From IMG/VR virus record IMGVR_UViG_3300005294_000055, positions 1 through 40,420 of that record: a stretch of 40,420 nucleotides of DNA. The stretch is one strand, 5' to 3'. The stretch is from a virus. The position numbers and the translations under genes are program-made. Below are positions 24,806 to 33,910 of the stretch, one piece after another (position 1 is the first letter of the stretch; each line of letters begins with the position of its first letter). The notes under the pieces were generated by a model. The model searched no databases. It saw nothing but the letters and a program-made list of their open reading frames with translations, and was not told the DNA's origin.

Positions 24806-27800
24806 ATGGCTGATGAACAAGGATTGACGAAGGAACAGTTCATCAAGCAGTACGGGTATGATCCTGAGCCTGAAGCTGTAGCTGAAGCGCGGCCGAGTAA
24901 GCCTCCTTCATATAGCGTTAGTCAAATACCACGTGACTTAGCGGTGGGTGCGCTCACTGCTATTCCTGATTTGTATGGTGCAATCGACACTGTACCTGCC
25001 GCAGTCCGCGGAGGGTATAACTGGATCACAGGTGGTGAGGGTGGCTTCGGTGGCAAGGTGCAAGAGCGCATCTTCAAGCCCGGCTTTCAAGAGAACATTC
25101 AGAAGCACATAGAAGAGCAAGCGCTCAAGTGGCAGCAAACTGATCCCACGCTCACGAATGATGAGCTGAACGAGTTGGCAGGACAGTACCAGAAGACACG
25201 CGCATTTGAAGACTTCACAAATAGTCAGCAGACACACTTCGCATCCACTGCGTCTGAGTGGAAAGCTGGAGTACGTAGGTTCTTAGGTGATACACGCACA
25301 GATGAGCAGCGAAGTTGGGCAAATGATATAGGTGAAGTAGCTGGTGGTGCGTTGCTTGGAGGTCCATCAGGACTGGTAACACGTGCAGGCGCGACTGGAA
25401 TTGGCAAGGCTATTGCTGGTTCAGCTATCAACAACGTTGTGACACGTGGTGGGTTGCGTGTAGCTGAAGCGCTCACTCCTGTGACGATGCCTTACACACC
25501 AGCAAATGTCATGACGAACTTCGTTATTGGTAGTGGCATAGACACAGCAGCAAAGATGGCATCAGGCAAGCCCAACATGATCACTGGTGGCAGTGAGCTT
25601 GTGCAGCCTGATCATGAAGACCCTGCGGGTGTGGGTGCTGCTGCTTCTATTGCTATTGCTACAGGTGCAACTGCGCTGATCGCTAATGCACTGAGAGGCA
25701 AGATCAAGGGGGGATTGCCTCATGACTTAGAGCAGACATTGCCTCATACAAGTGTCCCATCTGGGATGCCTCAGCCGCCAACAGGAGGAATAGGCAACAA
25801 GATACTCAATGAAGTGCCACAGCCACCACGTGGTCAGGAGGGTATAGCTGCTGGGCCTGACATACCGAGTGAGCCAGTGCCGATGCTGCCTACTATACAG
25901 CCAAAGACAACTGGCTTCTTTGAGCGCATGAACAATGCGTTGAATGATGAGTTCTCAGTTACAGGTGCTGTACTTGAGGCTGTGAAAGGTAGTCGCATAG
26001 CACAGTCGATGGACATGTTGTTCAGCGATCTGACTGGTGCGAGGTTGATTGATAAAGCAGTCAAGGAGGCAGATAGACTAACAGGTCGCTTGCTTGAGAT
26101 TAGAGAAAGCATGCTGCCTGAAGCACAAGCCAAGCTCAATACGTTGCTTCATCATGTGGGTGTGTGGGGCAAGAGGACACAGTTGGACTTTGAGATTGAG
26201 CAAGAGATCAATGAGCTGACAGGTAAGATTGGAAGGACACAGAACCCCACATACCTAGCGAAGCTGCAGCAGGAGTTGGCAGATAAGACAGCAGAACAGA
26301 CGAGGTTGAGGGGTGATCTACGCGCACATCGTCCTTGGCTACAGGACGTGTCTGCTGTTGATGCTGACACTGCGAGGCTTGCGCTTGAGAATGCAACTGA
26401 TCCAGTGACGGTTGAGATACGCGATTTGTTGAAACGAGTAGGCAAGGAGTCGTTAGATTTGGCTGTGAAGAGCGGCAAGATGAAGCAGTCATATGCTGAT
26501 CTGCTGCATGACTTGAACCCCTACTATATACATCTGAAGAAGGATCGACTGGAGGGTGCGACTGGATGGAACCGTGTGTGGATGGGACTGAAGCTCAAAG
26601 CGAAGGAAGCATTCAAGACCGATACAGAGAACGCAGGAGCAGTCAATCCTACGCATCAAGCGCCGCTGTATGCATTGAGAGATACAGTGCCCGAGAGCAG
26701 TGCTGCTCCACGGATCAACAATGCACTTGATCCACTCACTTCATTGCATGACTACGTGCGACAGATGTACATCGACTACGGTCATACTACGCTGAGGAAC
26801 AACATCTTAGGCCACTTGCTATACAACGGCGCGCAGCCTAGCGCACTGATGCAAGGCAATCACGCAAGGATATGGCAGCATCCAGAGGAGTCAGGTAAGA
26901 CGTGGTTCAGTGCTGCACAGATACGCACTGATCCTGCGATCCAGAAGGCGATGTATGATGACAAGTACTTGCCACGTTGGCAGGGTGGCAGGATGCAGCT
27001 TGTGCATCTAGGTGATACGGATATCACTGCTGCACTGAGGCAGTTCTCGCCGACGTGGAATACGATGATGAAGATACTGTGGACTGAGCCTGCGAGGTGG
27101 GCCAAGGCTAACACGACAGGTGTGTTCCAGCCGCTGTTCGCATTCACGAACATGTACATGGACGCAGTGATGACTACGTTCAGGCAGTCGAATAGAGCGT
27201 TCGGAAGTATCAATACGGCAGCGTTCAAGTACTTGCCTGAAGGTGCTGCTAAGACGATCAATGCGATTGCGTTTGACCCTACTGCACTTGTCAATCTGCA
27301 CTGGTACATGGCTAAAGGATTGATGAATGTTGCAGCGTTTCATATGGCACCGAGGATAGCTCGCACACTAGGACAGACACCGGGATTGAATGCGTTTGCT
27401 GCTGCTGTGGGGCAGCAAAACTGGCAAGTGATGGTCAGACGCATGCTTGATGCTGCTGCTAATTCACATGCGATGTATCTGACGGATAGAGGAGCGATGC
27501 ATAGTAGCAGCTACTCGCCCGGTGATATTGGAAAGATGCAAGCTGCAGTAGATGACTTCAAACTCACTCATGCAGTGGTGCCTCCTATGCTGCGTGCTGG
27601 CTTTCAAGCATTCAGTGATCTGCTAGGAGCAATACACAGCGCACCGAAGCTGATGTTCTATAGTCAGAACTATAGCATCTTGAAGCGCAAGTATGGCAAT
27701 AATATACCACAAGCGGAGCTGGACAAGCTGGTGCATGAGACTGCTAATCTGGCTGGTGACATGTCGCGTAAGCCCGGTAGCAAGGTCATGCAAGGTGTTG

Positions 27801-29203
27801 AAGCGGGACTGCCTTATCTGCAGCAGATGCGCGCAGGTACTTACTACATGTTGAAGAACCTACAGTTCGACTCTCCTAATGCGCTGCCAGTGTGGGCACG
27901 TCTTACTACATTGACGATGGGTGTAGCACAGGGGCATCTGATGATGCTCAACTGGGATGAGGAGTCGAAGAAGTACTGGGCCAACATGCCGGGGTGGGAT
28001 CGTTATAGGAAGGTGGCTGTTCCTACATTCGCAACTGCGATGGCATGGGCACGTGGTGAGACTGTGAAGTTCAGTCCTGATAAAGTGTGGATGTTGCCAC
28101 TTGCACCTGATATAGCGCCGGTCATTGCAGGTAGTGTGTACATGTTGCAACAAATGGGACTGGTGCCAAGTGATGCTGCACCTGTATCTCTCGGCACTGA
28201 AGTACCAAAGGTGTTCTTCGATGCAATGACACCAATGATGCCACCCGGTGTACAGGCTGCATTAGGTGCAATGGGCGCTAAGTTAGACCCGCAAGGTGCA
28301 GATGTGCGAGGTGGCAATTGGTTGCGCACTAGTACGAGTGCATTCAGAAAGGGACCGGGTGCAGAGGCGCAAAGTAATTTAGGGGAGGTGTCGCAGTCCA
28401 CTGCGTTGATACTGTCTGGGCTATTCGGTGCGAATGGAGCATACTTGCAGACTGCACTAGATGTCGGCATGCACGCAATGAAGTATCACCCTGAACCGAA
28501 TGCACAAGGTGAGGTGACACAGAAGGCCAATCCTGAGTTTATGAAGGGCTTAGGTGCTGCAATGTCTACAATGGGCAGTCAGGTGTTTGAGCCTAAGACT
28601 GATGTCTTCCCATTGTGGCAGCGTGGTGAGAAGTACTACAAGTCAACACCTGCATGGGAGCATGCAACAGAAGGCAAGAGGCATATAGAGAACATATCGG
28701 GGATGAGAGATGAAGTTGGCAAGACAGGTGTTGCTGGTAGGATCGGCACTGCAGAAGCGGGTGGCATGCCTACTCCGTCGCTACAGGACCAGACGCTTAT
28801 CTCGATTGCTCAAGAGGTGTATGCCTTCAATAGACCGAATGGTGATCTAGGTAGGCTCAAGGGTGCTTACACGGAGTTAGCTAAACAGCAGCGTGGATTT
28901 CAAGTGCAATATAATAAGCCGTACAAGTGGAGACGTGAGCAGGAGAATGAAGTTATTAAGAAGATGCAAGATAACATGCAGCAGCAACAGTTGGCTATCA
29001 TGTGGTTGGAAGGTGATATAGCTGACAACTATGGACAGGTGCTGCAGCCTATCATGCAAGGTCGTGAGATTACAGTTGAGACATTAGATGATGTACTGAG
29101 AGAGGCAAGAGGGAAGACTGCTGCTATTCAGCCAGTAGTCAACCCTCAAGCCAATGCTCCTCTCAGTGTACCAAGTCGTGGTGTGGTGCCACGTGGCAGA
29201 TAG
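24806..29203 (+). CDS. Giant internal virion protein
   Basis: 1465 residues, the largest product and the last rightward gene. Its position after the transglycosylase, its size and its composition fit the large internal core/ejection proteins of podophages. Helical coiled-coil segments are visible at about 440-520 (EINELTGKIGRTQNPTYLAK; ELADKTAEQTRLRGDLRAHR). Hydrophobic Ala/Gly stretches occur near 270-295 (VGAAASIAIATGATALIANA). A region around ARWAKANTTGVFQPLFAFTN (about 765) resembles modules found in large polyvalent phage proteins. I see no transglycosylase, protease or RNA polymerase motif. It probably forms the periplasmic part of the DNA channel. The start lacks a good ribosome site and is overlaid by motif F. 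Confidence 0.75.
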   Translation: MADEQGLTKEQFIKQYGYDPEPEAVAEARPSKPPSYSVSQIPRDLAVGALTAIPDLYGAIDTVPAAVRGGYNWITGGEGGFGGKVQERIFKPGFQENIQKHIEEQALKWQQTDPTLTNDELNELAGQYQKTRAFEDFTNSQQTHFASTASEWKAGVRRFLGDTRTDEQRSWANDIGEVAGGALLGGPSGLVTRAGATGIGKAIAGSAINNVVTRGGLRVAEALTPVTMPYTPANVMTNFVIGSGIDTAAKMASGKPNMITGGSELVQPDHEDPAGVGAAASIAIATGATALIANALRGKIKGGLPHDLEQTLPHTSVPSGMPQPPTGGIGNKILNEVPQPPRGQEGIAAGPDIPSEPVPMLPTIQPKTTGFFERMNNALNDEFSVTGAVLEAVKGSRIAQSMDMLFSDLTGARLIDKAVKEADRLTGRLLEIRESMLPEAQAKLNTLLHHVGVWGKRTQLDFEIEQEINELTGKIGRTQNPTYLAKLQQELADKTAEQTRLRGDLRAHRPWLQDVSAVDADTARLALENATDPVTVEIRDLLKRVGKESLDLAVKSGKMKQSYADLLHDLNPYYIHLKKDRLEGATGWNRVWMGLKLKAKEAFKTDTENAGAVNPTHQAPLYALRDTVPESSAAPRINNALDPLTSLHDYVRQMYIDYGHTTLRNNILGHLLYNGAQPSALMQGNHARIWQHPEESGKTWFSAAQIRTDPAIQKAMYDDKYLPRWQGGRMQLVHLGDTDITAALRQFSPTWNTMMKILWTEPARWAKANTTGVFQPLFAFTNMYMDAVMTTFRQSNRAFGSINTAAFKYLPEGAAKTINAIAFDPTALVNLHWYMAKGLMNVAAFHMAPRIARTLGQTPGLNAFAAAVGQQNWQVMVRRMLDAAANSHAMYLTDRGAMHSSSYSPGDIGKMQAAVDDFKLTHAVVPPMLRAGFQAFSDLLGAIHSAPKLMFYSQNYSILKRKYGNNIPQAELDKLVHETANLAGDMSRKPGSKVMQGVEAGLPYLQQMRAGTYYMLKNLQFDSPNALPVWARLTTLTMGVAQGHLMMLNWDEESKKYWANMPGWDRYRKVAVPTFATAMAWARGETVKFSPDKVWMLPLAPDIAPVIAGSVYMLQQMGLVPSDAAPVSLGTEVPKVFFDAMTPMMPPGVQAALGAMGAKLDPQGADVRGGNWLRTSTSAFRKGPGAEAQSNLGEVSQSTALILSGLFGANGAYLQTALDVGMHAMKYHPEPNAQGEVTQKANPEFMKGLGAAMSTMGSQVFEPKTDVFPLWQRGEKYYKSTPAWEHATEGKRHIENISGMRDEVGKTGVAGRIGTAEAGGMPTPSLQDQTLISIAQEVYAFNRPNGDLGRLKGAYTELAKQQRGFQVQYNKPYKWRREQENEVIKKMQDNMQQQQLAIMWLEGDIADNYGQVLQPIMQGREITVETLDDVLREARGKTAAIQPVVNPQANAPLSVPSRGVVPRGR

Positions 29204-29353
29204 TCATCTCAACCCATCCAGACCAAGCTGTTCAATGATGCGTATTTTAATTAGTTGTGTTGAATGATCCTTGATGAGTTCGAATAGCTTACCTCTCTTC
29301 GTGATGACTAACACACTTCCTTCGTAGTACACCATAGAGACTACTTCATCCAT
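29204..29353 (-). CDS. Small hypothetical protein at the end of the leftward arm
   Basis: 49 residues on the minus strand. ATG at 29353 has a strong ribosome site (AAGGAG, 9 bases upstream); the TGA at 29206-29204 directly abuts the stop of the giant virion gene on the other strand. The sequence is a compact alpha/beta peptide: DEVVSMVYYEGSVLVITKR, then a Lys/Ile-rich helix ending in IIEQLGLDGLR. No family is recognised. It is the last gene of the replication operon, 18 bases after the DNA polymerase stop. Confidence 0.7.
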   Translation of the reverse strand: MDEVVSMVYYEGSVLVITKRGKLFELIKDHSTQLIKIRIIEQLGLDGLR

Positions 29354-29371
29354 CACACTTTCTCCTTGTGA

Positions 29372-31900
29372 CTAGAGTTCAGACTTCTTCATCTTCTTGA
29401 TCGTAGACCAGCGGTGTGTGCCGTCTGCATCTGGCACTGACATGCCGATCTCAGCAGGAATGATTAGCTGCCGTGTCTTCCTGTCAACACCTACGATGTT
29501 GAGCGGTGTCTCTGCGTGTTTGATAAGCACGCGCAACGCCTGACGAGCGACTGACTTGTGAGCTAGACCTATCAAACCATCGTGCGTGTTGAGCGCGATG
29601 CGTGCCTTGCCCTTTGGGAACTTGTCATCATCGTGAGACTTGTATATAACACGACACACGTGATCTCCGATTGTGGACTGGTGATAGAAAGCTACAATGC
29701 TTTCAGTTGTCTCGTCTGTGATCGGTGCGAACTGGTAGTAGCGCCGACCGTATGCGTTGTAGATTGCACGCTTGCTCTTGATGAGGTCTAGGTCATGTTG
29801 CCAGCCCTTCTTAATCTCAGGAGAGAGTCGGTGGTACTTCACGAACGCTTCAGTAGCAGTAGCAAGTGGCAAGCCTGTCGTGAGAGCAAGACGATCAGGC
29901 ATCATCCGGTAGTTCAGCCCATGACGACAGCGTTTCGCGATATAGCGAATGGTAGGTTGCCCAGCGAGTGCAGCATTGTACTCGATGCCATCACGCAGAG
30001 CGGCTGCTTCATCCAATGCGTAACGGTCGAAGGACGGCACTTGGTTGTAAGGTGTGTCGAACATGTCGGCAGCGAGAGCACGGTGCGCATCGTACTTCCC
30101 ATCGATGCGAGCCTTCTCGAATTGCTGCATCCACGTGTCGATGACGTAGCGCCAGCCGACTACTCGAGCTTCAGCTTGAGACCCGTCGATGTAGATGAAG
30201 ACGTAGTCAGGGTCGGTGATGAACATCGACTTCGCCCGGTCAGGGATGTTCTGCAAGTTGCCTCCTGATCCCCACAATGTTTGAGCTGATGATAGACGGC
30301 CCGGAGCATTTTTCACTCCTGTTTGTCTATAGTCACAGCGCATACGTTGATCATAATCAGGACGTGCAGATGCGTAGACACTATAGAACTTGTGATCAGC
30401 AGAGTACTCATCGACAGCACGCAAGATGCGCTTTGCAGCGTCAGATGTTCGGGGATGTTTGTACATCAGACGACGATTTTCTGCATCAGTGGATGTACCT
30501 CTACCCACAAGGCGCAGACGACTGAAGTACAAGTCGCTCATCTGCTTAGGTGAGTTAGGATTAGGGCGGTAGTACTCGTCACCTACTGCGTCTTTGATAG
30601 CAGCATACAACGAGCCGAGCTTCTTCTGTAGATCGTCGTATAGGTTGCCTTCCCTGTCCTCAGCGAGCATGTCTTCACGCAGTGACATGTCATTGAGCAC
30701 ACCACCGACAGTCATACGCACGAGGTGAGCTTGCAAGCGCATGACGTGTTCGAAGTAGAACGCGTCGAGTCCTTGCTCTTTCAGCTCTCTTCTCAAGTGT
30801 ATGTCGGATGCCAGTGTAAGTGCGCAATCTCGACAGTTGTATTGCCAAAAGTTATCGACGCCCCCGGTGTGACGCCACTCATCTTTCTCGTCTTTGTAAT
30901 AGGCATGAGTCGTATACTGCTTGACGATGAAGCCGAGGTCATGCGGCATTGGGGGATAGAGAACATGATGAGCCAGCATCGTGTCTGAGTACGCTGGCTT
31001 AGTATAGATGCGATCTTTGAACCAGAGCCAAGAGGCATCGAACCCTCCATTCTGCCACACTAGTTTGGTGCGTGGTGCTGTGTAGAAGCGCTGTAGTTTG
31101 CGACGGATGTATAGCTCATCAGCTACACTGTAGACGTGCTCTGTCTCACTGCGGAATGGGATACACATCGCGTCGTGTGGTGTGAGAGCAAGACCGACGC
31201 AGGCTGTCTCATTGCTGATGACCTCGATATCACTTGCAACTGGGTGGATGGATGCAGTACAAGCGTCGATGTAGTCGCATGCTTCCTTCAGAGTGGGGTT
31301 GATATGTGTAGTAATTGTATACTCGCTATACCGCCCTTCGACCACAGGCTGCAGCTTATCTCCGAGGTCCATATCAAGGATGCTGTGCTGCAGTGGATCG
31401 TGGAGGCAGGCGGCAGCGTTGACTACACATACAGCGGTCAGTATCTTATTCTCAAGCGGCATAGGCAGAACACTACCACGCCACTTGAGAGCACCCTTCT
31501 TACCGAGGCAGGCTTCAATAGCCATGCCGCCCATTAGTAGCACGTGCTTCAGATTTGGAAGGAGAGATAACTCCCACAGGAGGAGGGCTTGCCAGCTTGC
31601 AAGCTCCTGCTTGCTTACGGGTCTCTTGTTGCCAAGCTCAAACGCTATCTGGCGCTTGACTACGTTGGTGACATACACGTCTTGGCGTTTGATAGTGGGA
31701 CACGTGCGACGAAGTGATGTCCACAGCAAGCTGCCACTTGCACCTACGAGTGGTAGTCCTTGTGCTACTTCACTACGACCGGGTGCTTCTGCAATCACTG
31801 CAAGCGTTGCATTCATCGTGCCTGACATTGCACATTCGACTGAGAGTCCTGCAGTCTGAGCGTGGCGAGTGAACATCTCGCGTAGTTCAGCAGTGTTCAT
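29372..31900 (-). CDS. DNA polymerase, family A, with N-terminal UDG-like domain
   Basis: 842 residues. The start chosen is ATG 31900 (GGAGGG upstream, ATGA overlap with the gene before). The N-terminal domain (about 30-190) matches family 4 uracil-DNA glycosylase: AEAPGRSE at 37-44, then LPLVGASGSLLW. The usual four iron-sulfur cysteines are not obvious. The 3'-5' exonuclease has DIE (224-226), NGGFD and YNCRD. Polymerase motif A is DGSQAEAR with Asp572, motif B is KRCRHGLNYRM and motif C is HDG with Asp774. In the O helix His660 stands where Phe or Tyr is usual, and Arg replaces the Gly after Tyr. A similar UDG-polymerase fusion is known from phage SPO1. It is the replicative enzyme of the phage. 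Confidence 0.93.
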   Translation of the reverse strand: MNTAELREMFTRHAQTAGLSVECAMSGTMNATLAVIAEAPGRSEVAQGLPLVGASGSLLWTSLRRTCPTIKRQDVYVTNVVKRQIAFELGNKRPVSKQELASWQALLLWELSLLPNLKHVLLMGGMAIEACLGKKGALKWRGSVLPMPLENKILTAVCVVNAAACLHDPLQHSILDMDLGDKLQPVVEGRYSEYTITTHINPTLKEACDYIDACTASIHPVASDIEVISNETACVGLALTPHDAMCIPFRSETEHVYSVADELYIRRKLQRFYTAPRTKLVWQNGGFDASWLWFKDRIYTKPAYSDTMLAHHVLYPPMPHDLGFIVKQYTTHAYYKDEKDEWRHTGGVDNFWQYNCRDCALTLASDIHLRRELKEQGLDAFYFEHVMRLQAHLVRMTVGGVLNDMSLREDMLAEDREGNLYDDLQKKLGSLYAAIKDAVGDEYYRPNPNSPKQMSDLYFSRLRLVGRGTSTDAENRRLMYKHPRTSDAAKRILRAVDEYSADHKFYSVYASARPDYDQRMRCDYRQTGVKNAPGRLSSAQTLWGSGGNLQNIPDRAKSMFITDPDYVFIYIDGSQAEARVVGWRYVIDTWMQQFEKARIDGKYDAHRALAADMFDTPYNQVPSFDRYALDEAAALRDGIEYNAALAGQPTIRYIAKRCRHGLNYRMMPDRLALTTGLPLATATEAFVKYHRLSPEIKKGWQHDLDLIKSKRAIYNAYGRRYYQFAPITDETTESIVAFYHQSTIGDHVCRVIYKSHDDDKFPKGKARIALNTHDGLIGLAHKSVARQALRVLIKHAETPLNIVGVDRKTRQLIIPAEIGMSVPDADGTHRWSTIKKMKKSEL
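31317..31331 (-). repeat. Dyad motif copy G
   Basis: Minus strand GTATAGCGAGTATAC, inside the DNA polymerase gene. The arms are perfect; two bases differ from the exact 15-mer. Confidence 0.65.
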
Positions 31901-32169
31901 GGCTTCCCTCCATCCAATGCTGCACAAGCCACATCTACATTGCTCATCAGATTGTCGAGGCATTGTCGCCGCCCGGCGATGATCTCCAACGCCTCGCGCA
32001 GTCGCGCGTTCTCAGTCCGCAGTTGTGTCGTTAGGCGGTCTAACGAAATGCGTAGCTGCTCGATATAGTCGGCGTGCAACAATGACTGATCTGCAATTGC
32101 GCGTAGCAAGGCAGCATTGGCGCGGAGGTTTGCCGGGTGGTCAATCCACGACATGTCATCAGACATCAT
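31897..32169 (-). CDS. Small coiled-coil protein upstream of the polymerase
   Basis: 90 residues, with ATGA overlaps on both sides, so it is translated in a chain helicase-side to polymerase. Residues about 15-65 are a continuous heptad-like helix (LRISLDRLTTQLRTENARLR), with Cys near the end. No family is recognised. The coupling to the polymerase suggests a replication accessory or regulatory subunit, as inference only. Confidence 0.75.
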   Translation of the reverse strand: MMSDDMSWIDHPANLRANAALLRAIADQSLLHADYIEQLRISLDRLTTQLRTENARLREALEIIAGRRQCLDNLMSNVDVACAALDGGKP

Positions 32170-32399
32170 GCTTGCTCCTGTAGAACCGCTTCAGCAGCAG
32201 ACATCGCTGCGTCCCATACATCCCAAGACACACCACCATCCATCCACGGGCGTGGTCCGATCTTTGTGATGGATTGTAGTGCTGCACGGATGCGCTCGCG
32301 CTCTTGGCAGACTTCTTGGTAGCGTGTTTCGGTGCGTGCAATGATCGCGACAAGTTTGAGGTTGTCGGCGCGAAGCCGACTGATCTCGTCATCAGTCAT
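32166..32399 (-). CDS. Small coiled-coil hypothetical protein
   Basis: 77 residues. ATG at 32399 is preceded by AGGAGG (6 bases), a firm start. The first half is a charged helix (DDEISRLRADNLKLVAIIAR); the second half has a Trp-containing segment (PRPWMDGGVSWDVWDAAMSA). Proteins of this pattern (coiled coil, then a short Trp-rich end) are common small phage genes of unknown function. It overlaps the next gene by 4 bases. Confidence 0.75.
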   Translation of the reverse strand: MTDDEISRLRADNLKLVAIIARTETRYQEVCQERERIRAALQSITKIGPRPWMDGGVSWDVWDAAMSAAEAVLQEQA

Positions 32400-32408
32400 A
32401 GCAACCTC

Positions 32409-33785
32409 CTACTTCTTCAACTGCGATGTGAGCTTGTTCTTTGGCTTGAAGCCTAGCGATTTGAGTGAGACTGCAAGTGCTCGCTGATCTGTGATGATGT
32501 CCACATGTGAGTGAGCACGTGTGATGCCTGTGTAGAAGTTAGGTCGCGACAGGTTGAAGAAGGCACATGATGCCATGAGATAGGTGACGTGTGAGTACTC
32601 GCTACCTTGGCACTTGTGAGTGGTGAGTGCGTAAGCGAGGTCGATAGCTTTGCGTGGGTCATAGACGATGTGGCGCTTGTAGCGCATGCTATAGTCAGAG
32701 ATCAGTGGTGGTAGTTCTACAGTGCGATCACCGAAGTCGATCTCTAGTGTGCCAGCTTCGTCGATGCTGAGGATGATGCCGACTTCGCCATTGAGCATCT
32801 GCTTTGTCTCAGGAGGTGGTATGTAGGAGGCAGAGAAGCCAACAGGGTTGCCGAACTCGTCTTCACGAAACTCAGTGTAGCGTTCTTCATAGTCGCGTAG
32901 GTCGTATGAGTTGACAGTGCATACGACTTTGTCACCTTCAGCCACGTAGAGCTTGTTCTTCTGCTCCCACTTGTTGCGTGGTAGCTCTGTGCGATTGAGC
33001 ATTGCAGTGTTGTAGCGTGCTTGCAGCACACCGTTGAGACGGACGGTGCCGATGTCTGTCTTGCGAGCTGGTGATATGATCTGGTTGTCGAGAGACTTCC
33101 AGTCGATGTCAGATGTGTCGAGCATCTTATAGAGCATGTGCAGCACTGCATCATGGACGTGTAGCTTGGCATCTCCGTTGCTTGTGAAGAACTGTCCCTT
33201 GTTGATGCGTCTTGCTGCTTCAATGATGCCATTGCCTTCTGCTTGGCGATAGATGTTGTGAAGCTCGATGCTGTTGGGCATCTGCAAGCAGCGTGTGAAT
33301 GGTGATGTTGTGTCGGCTAGCTCGTTGTTCTCAATCGGCGGGAGCTGTCGCACATCACCGAATGTGCGCAAGCAAGCGCCTGGTCGCATAGCACTGACGA
33401 GGTTACGGTGCAGACCAGTGTGGACCATTGCATACTCATCAACAATGATCACCATCTCATTGAGCGGATTACCACGCACACGGTTAGGACCACTTTCTGA
33501 AGTGGCCTCACCTGTTTCTTCGTCAATGTCAGGGCGATTGTATTCGAGCAGCTTGTGTAGTGTGCTAGCGTGGTAGCCTGTAGCTTCACGAATGCGCCTA
33601 GCTGCCTTGCCTGTGGGTGCAGCTATTGCGAATGACACACCAGCGTCAGCGAGCAGATCGCATGTGTGCTTGATGATTGTAGTCTTGCCTGTGCCTGCTT
33701 CACCTGTCACTGCGACTAGTCGTTTGCTAGTGTCAGCACATAGCTCAACAGCGCGCACTTGCTCTGCGTCGAGAGAGATCGTCAT
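32409..33785 (-). CDS. Superfamily 1 helicase, Dda/RecD-like
   Basis: 458 residues, close to T4 Dda in size. SF1B helicase motifs appear in order: Walker A GEAGTGKTT (28-36, Lys34), Ia PTGKAARRI, Walker B VIIVDEYAMV (about 113-122), III FGDVRQLPP (about 143), a later THKCQGSEYSHV and VI YTGITRAHSHVDII near the C-terminus. It would unwind DNA 5' to 3' using ATP, and start or restart replication or recombination with the neighbouring polymerase. It has its own promoter 35-65 bases upstream. The SLDAEQVRAV start is the typical Q motif. Confidence 0.92.
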   Translation of the reverse strand: MTISLDAEQVRAVELCADTSKRLVAVTGEAGTGKTTIIKHTCDLLADAGVSFAIAAPTGKAARRIREATGYHASTLHKLLEYNRPDIDEETGEATSESGPNRVRGNPLNEMVIIVDEYAMVHTGLHRNLVSAMRPGACLRTFGDVRQLPPIENNELADTTSPFTRCLQMPNSIELHNIYRQAEGNGIIEAARRINKGQFFTSNGDAKLHVHDAVLHMLYKMLDTSDIDWKSLDNQIISPARKTDIGTVRLNGVLQARYNTAMLNRTELPRNKWEQKNKLYVAEGDKVVCTVNSYDLRDYEERYTEFREDEFGNPVGFSASYIPPPETKQMLNGEVGIILSIDEAGTLEIDFGDRTVELPPLISDYSMRYKRHIVYDPRKAIDLAYALTTHKCQGSEYSHVTYLMASCAFFNLSRPNFYTGITRAHSHVDIITDQRALAVSLKSLGFKPKNKLTSQLKK

Positions 33786-33811
33786 GTTGTGATGTCCTTA
33801 CTGCGTTCGCC

Positions 33812-33826
33812 ATATAGCGATTATAC
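33812..33826 (-). repeat. Dyad motif copy H (variant, on promoter)
   Basis: Minus strand GTATAATCGCTATAT: one arm is perfect and the other has one change. Its TATAAT is the -10 box of the helicase promoter, so a bound protein would block RNA polymerase. Confidence 0.6.
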
Positions 33827-33849
33827 AGTCATAGTCGTTAGAATGTCAG
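33820..33849 (-). promoter_or_regulatory. Sigma70-like promoter for the helicase gene
   Basis: On the minus strand -35 is CTGACA (33849-33844, five of six) and -10 is TATAAT (33825-33820, six of six), separated by 18 bases. The -10 box lies 34 bases before the helicase ATG. Confidence 0.6.
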
Positions 33850-33850
33850 A

Positions 33851-33882
33851 AGCCGCCACGTGCTGCTAGACACGTGACGGCT
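33851..33882 (-). terminator. Hairpin ahead of helicase promoter, weak terminator
   Basis: AGCCG-C-CACGTG pairs with CACGTG-A-CGGCT (11 pairs and one mismatch, 8-base loop). On the minus strand it is followed only by TTCT, so termination would be weak. It lies between the stop at 33911 and the helicase promoter, a usual place to end one transcript and start the next. Confidence 0.45.
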
Positions 33883-33910
33883 CCCTCACTGCGTGCTACA
33901 CCTAGCGCAG

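Noticed and set aside
24806-29203. Giant virion RNA polymerase (N4 type)
   Set aside because: The length is too small and none of the polymerase motifs is seen.
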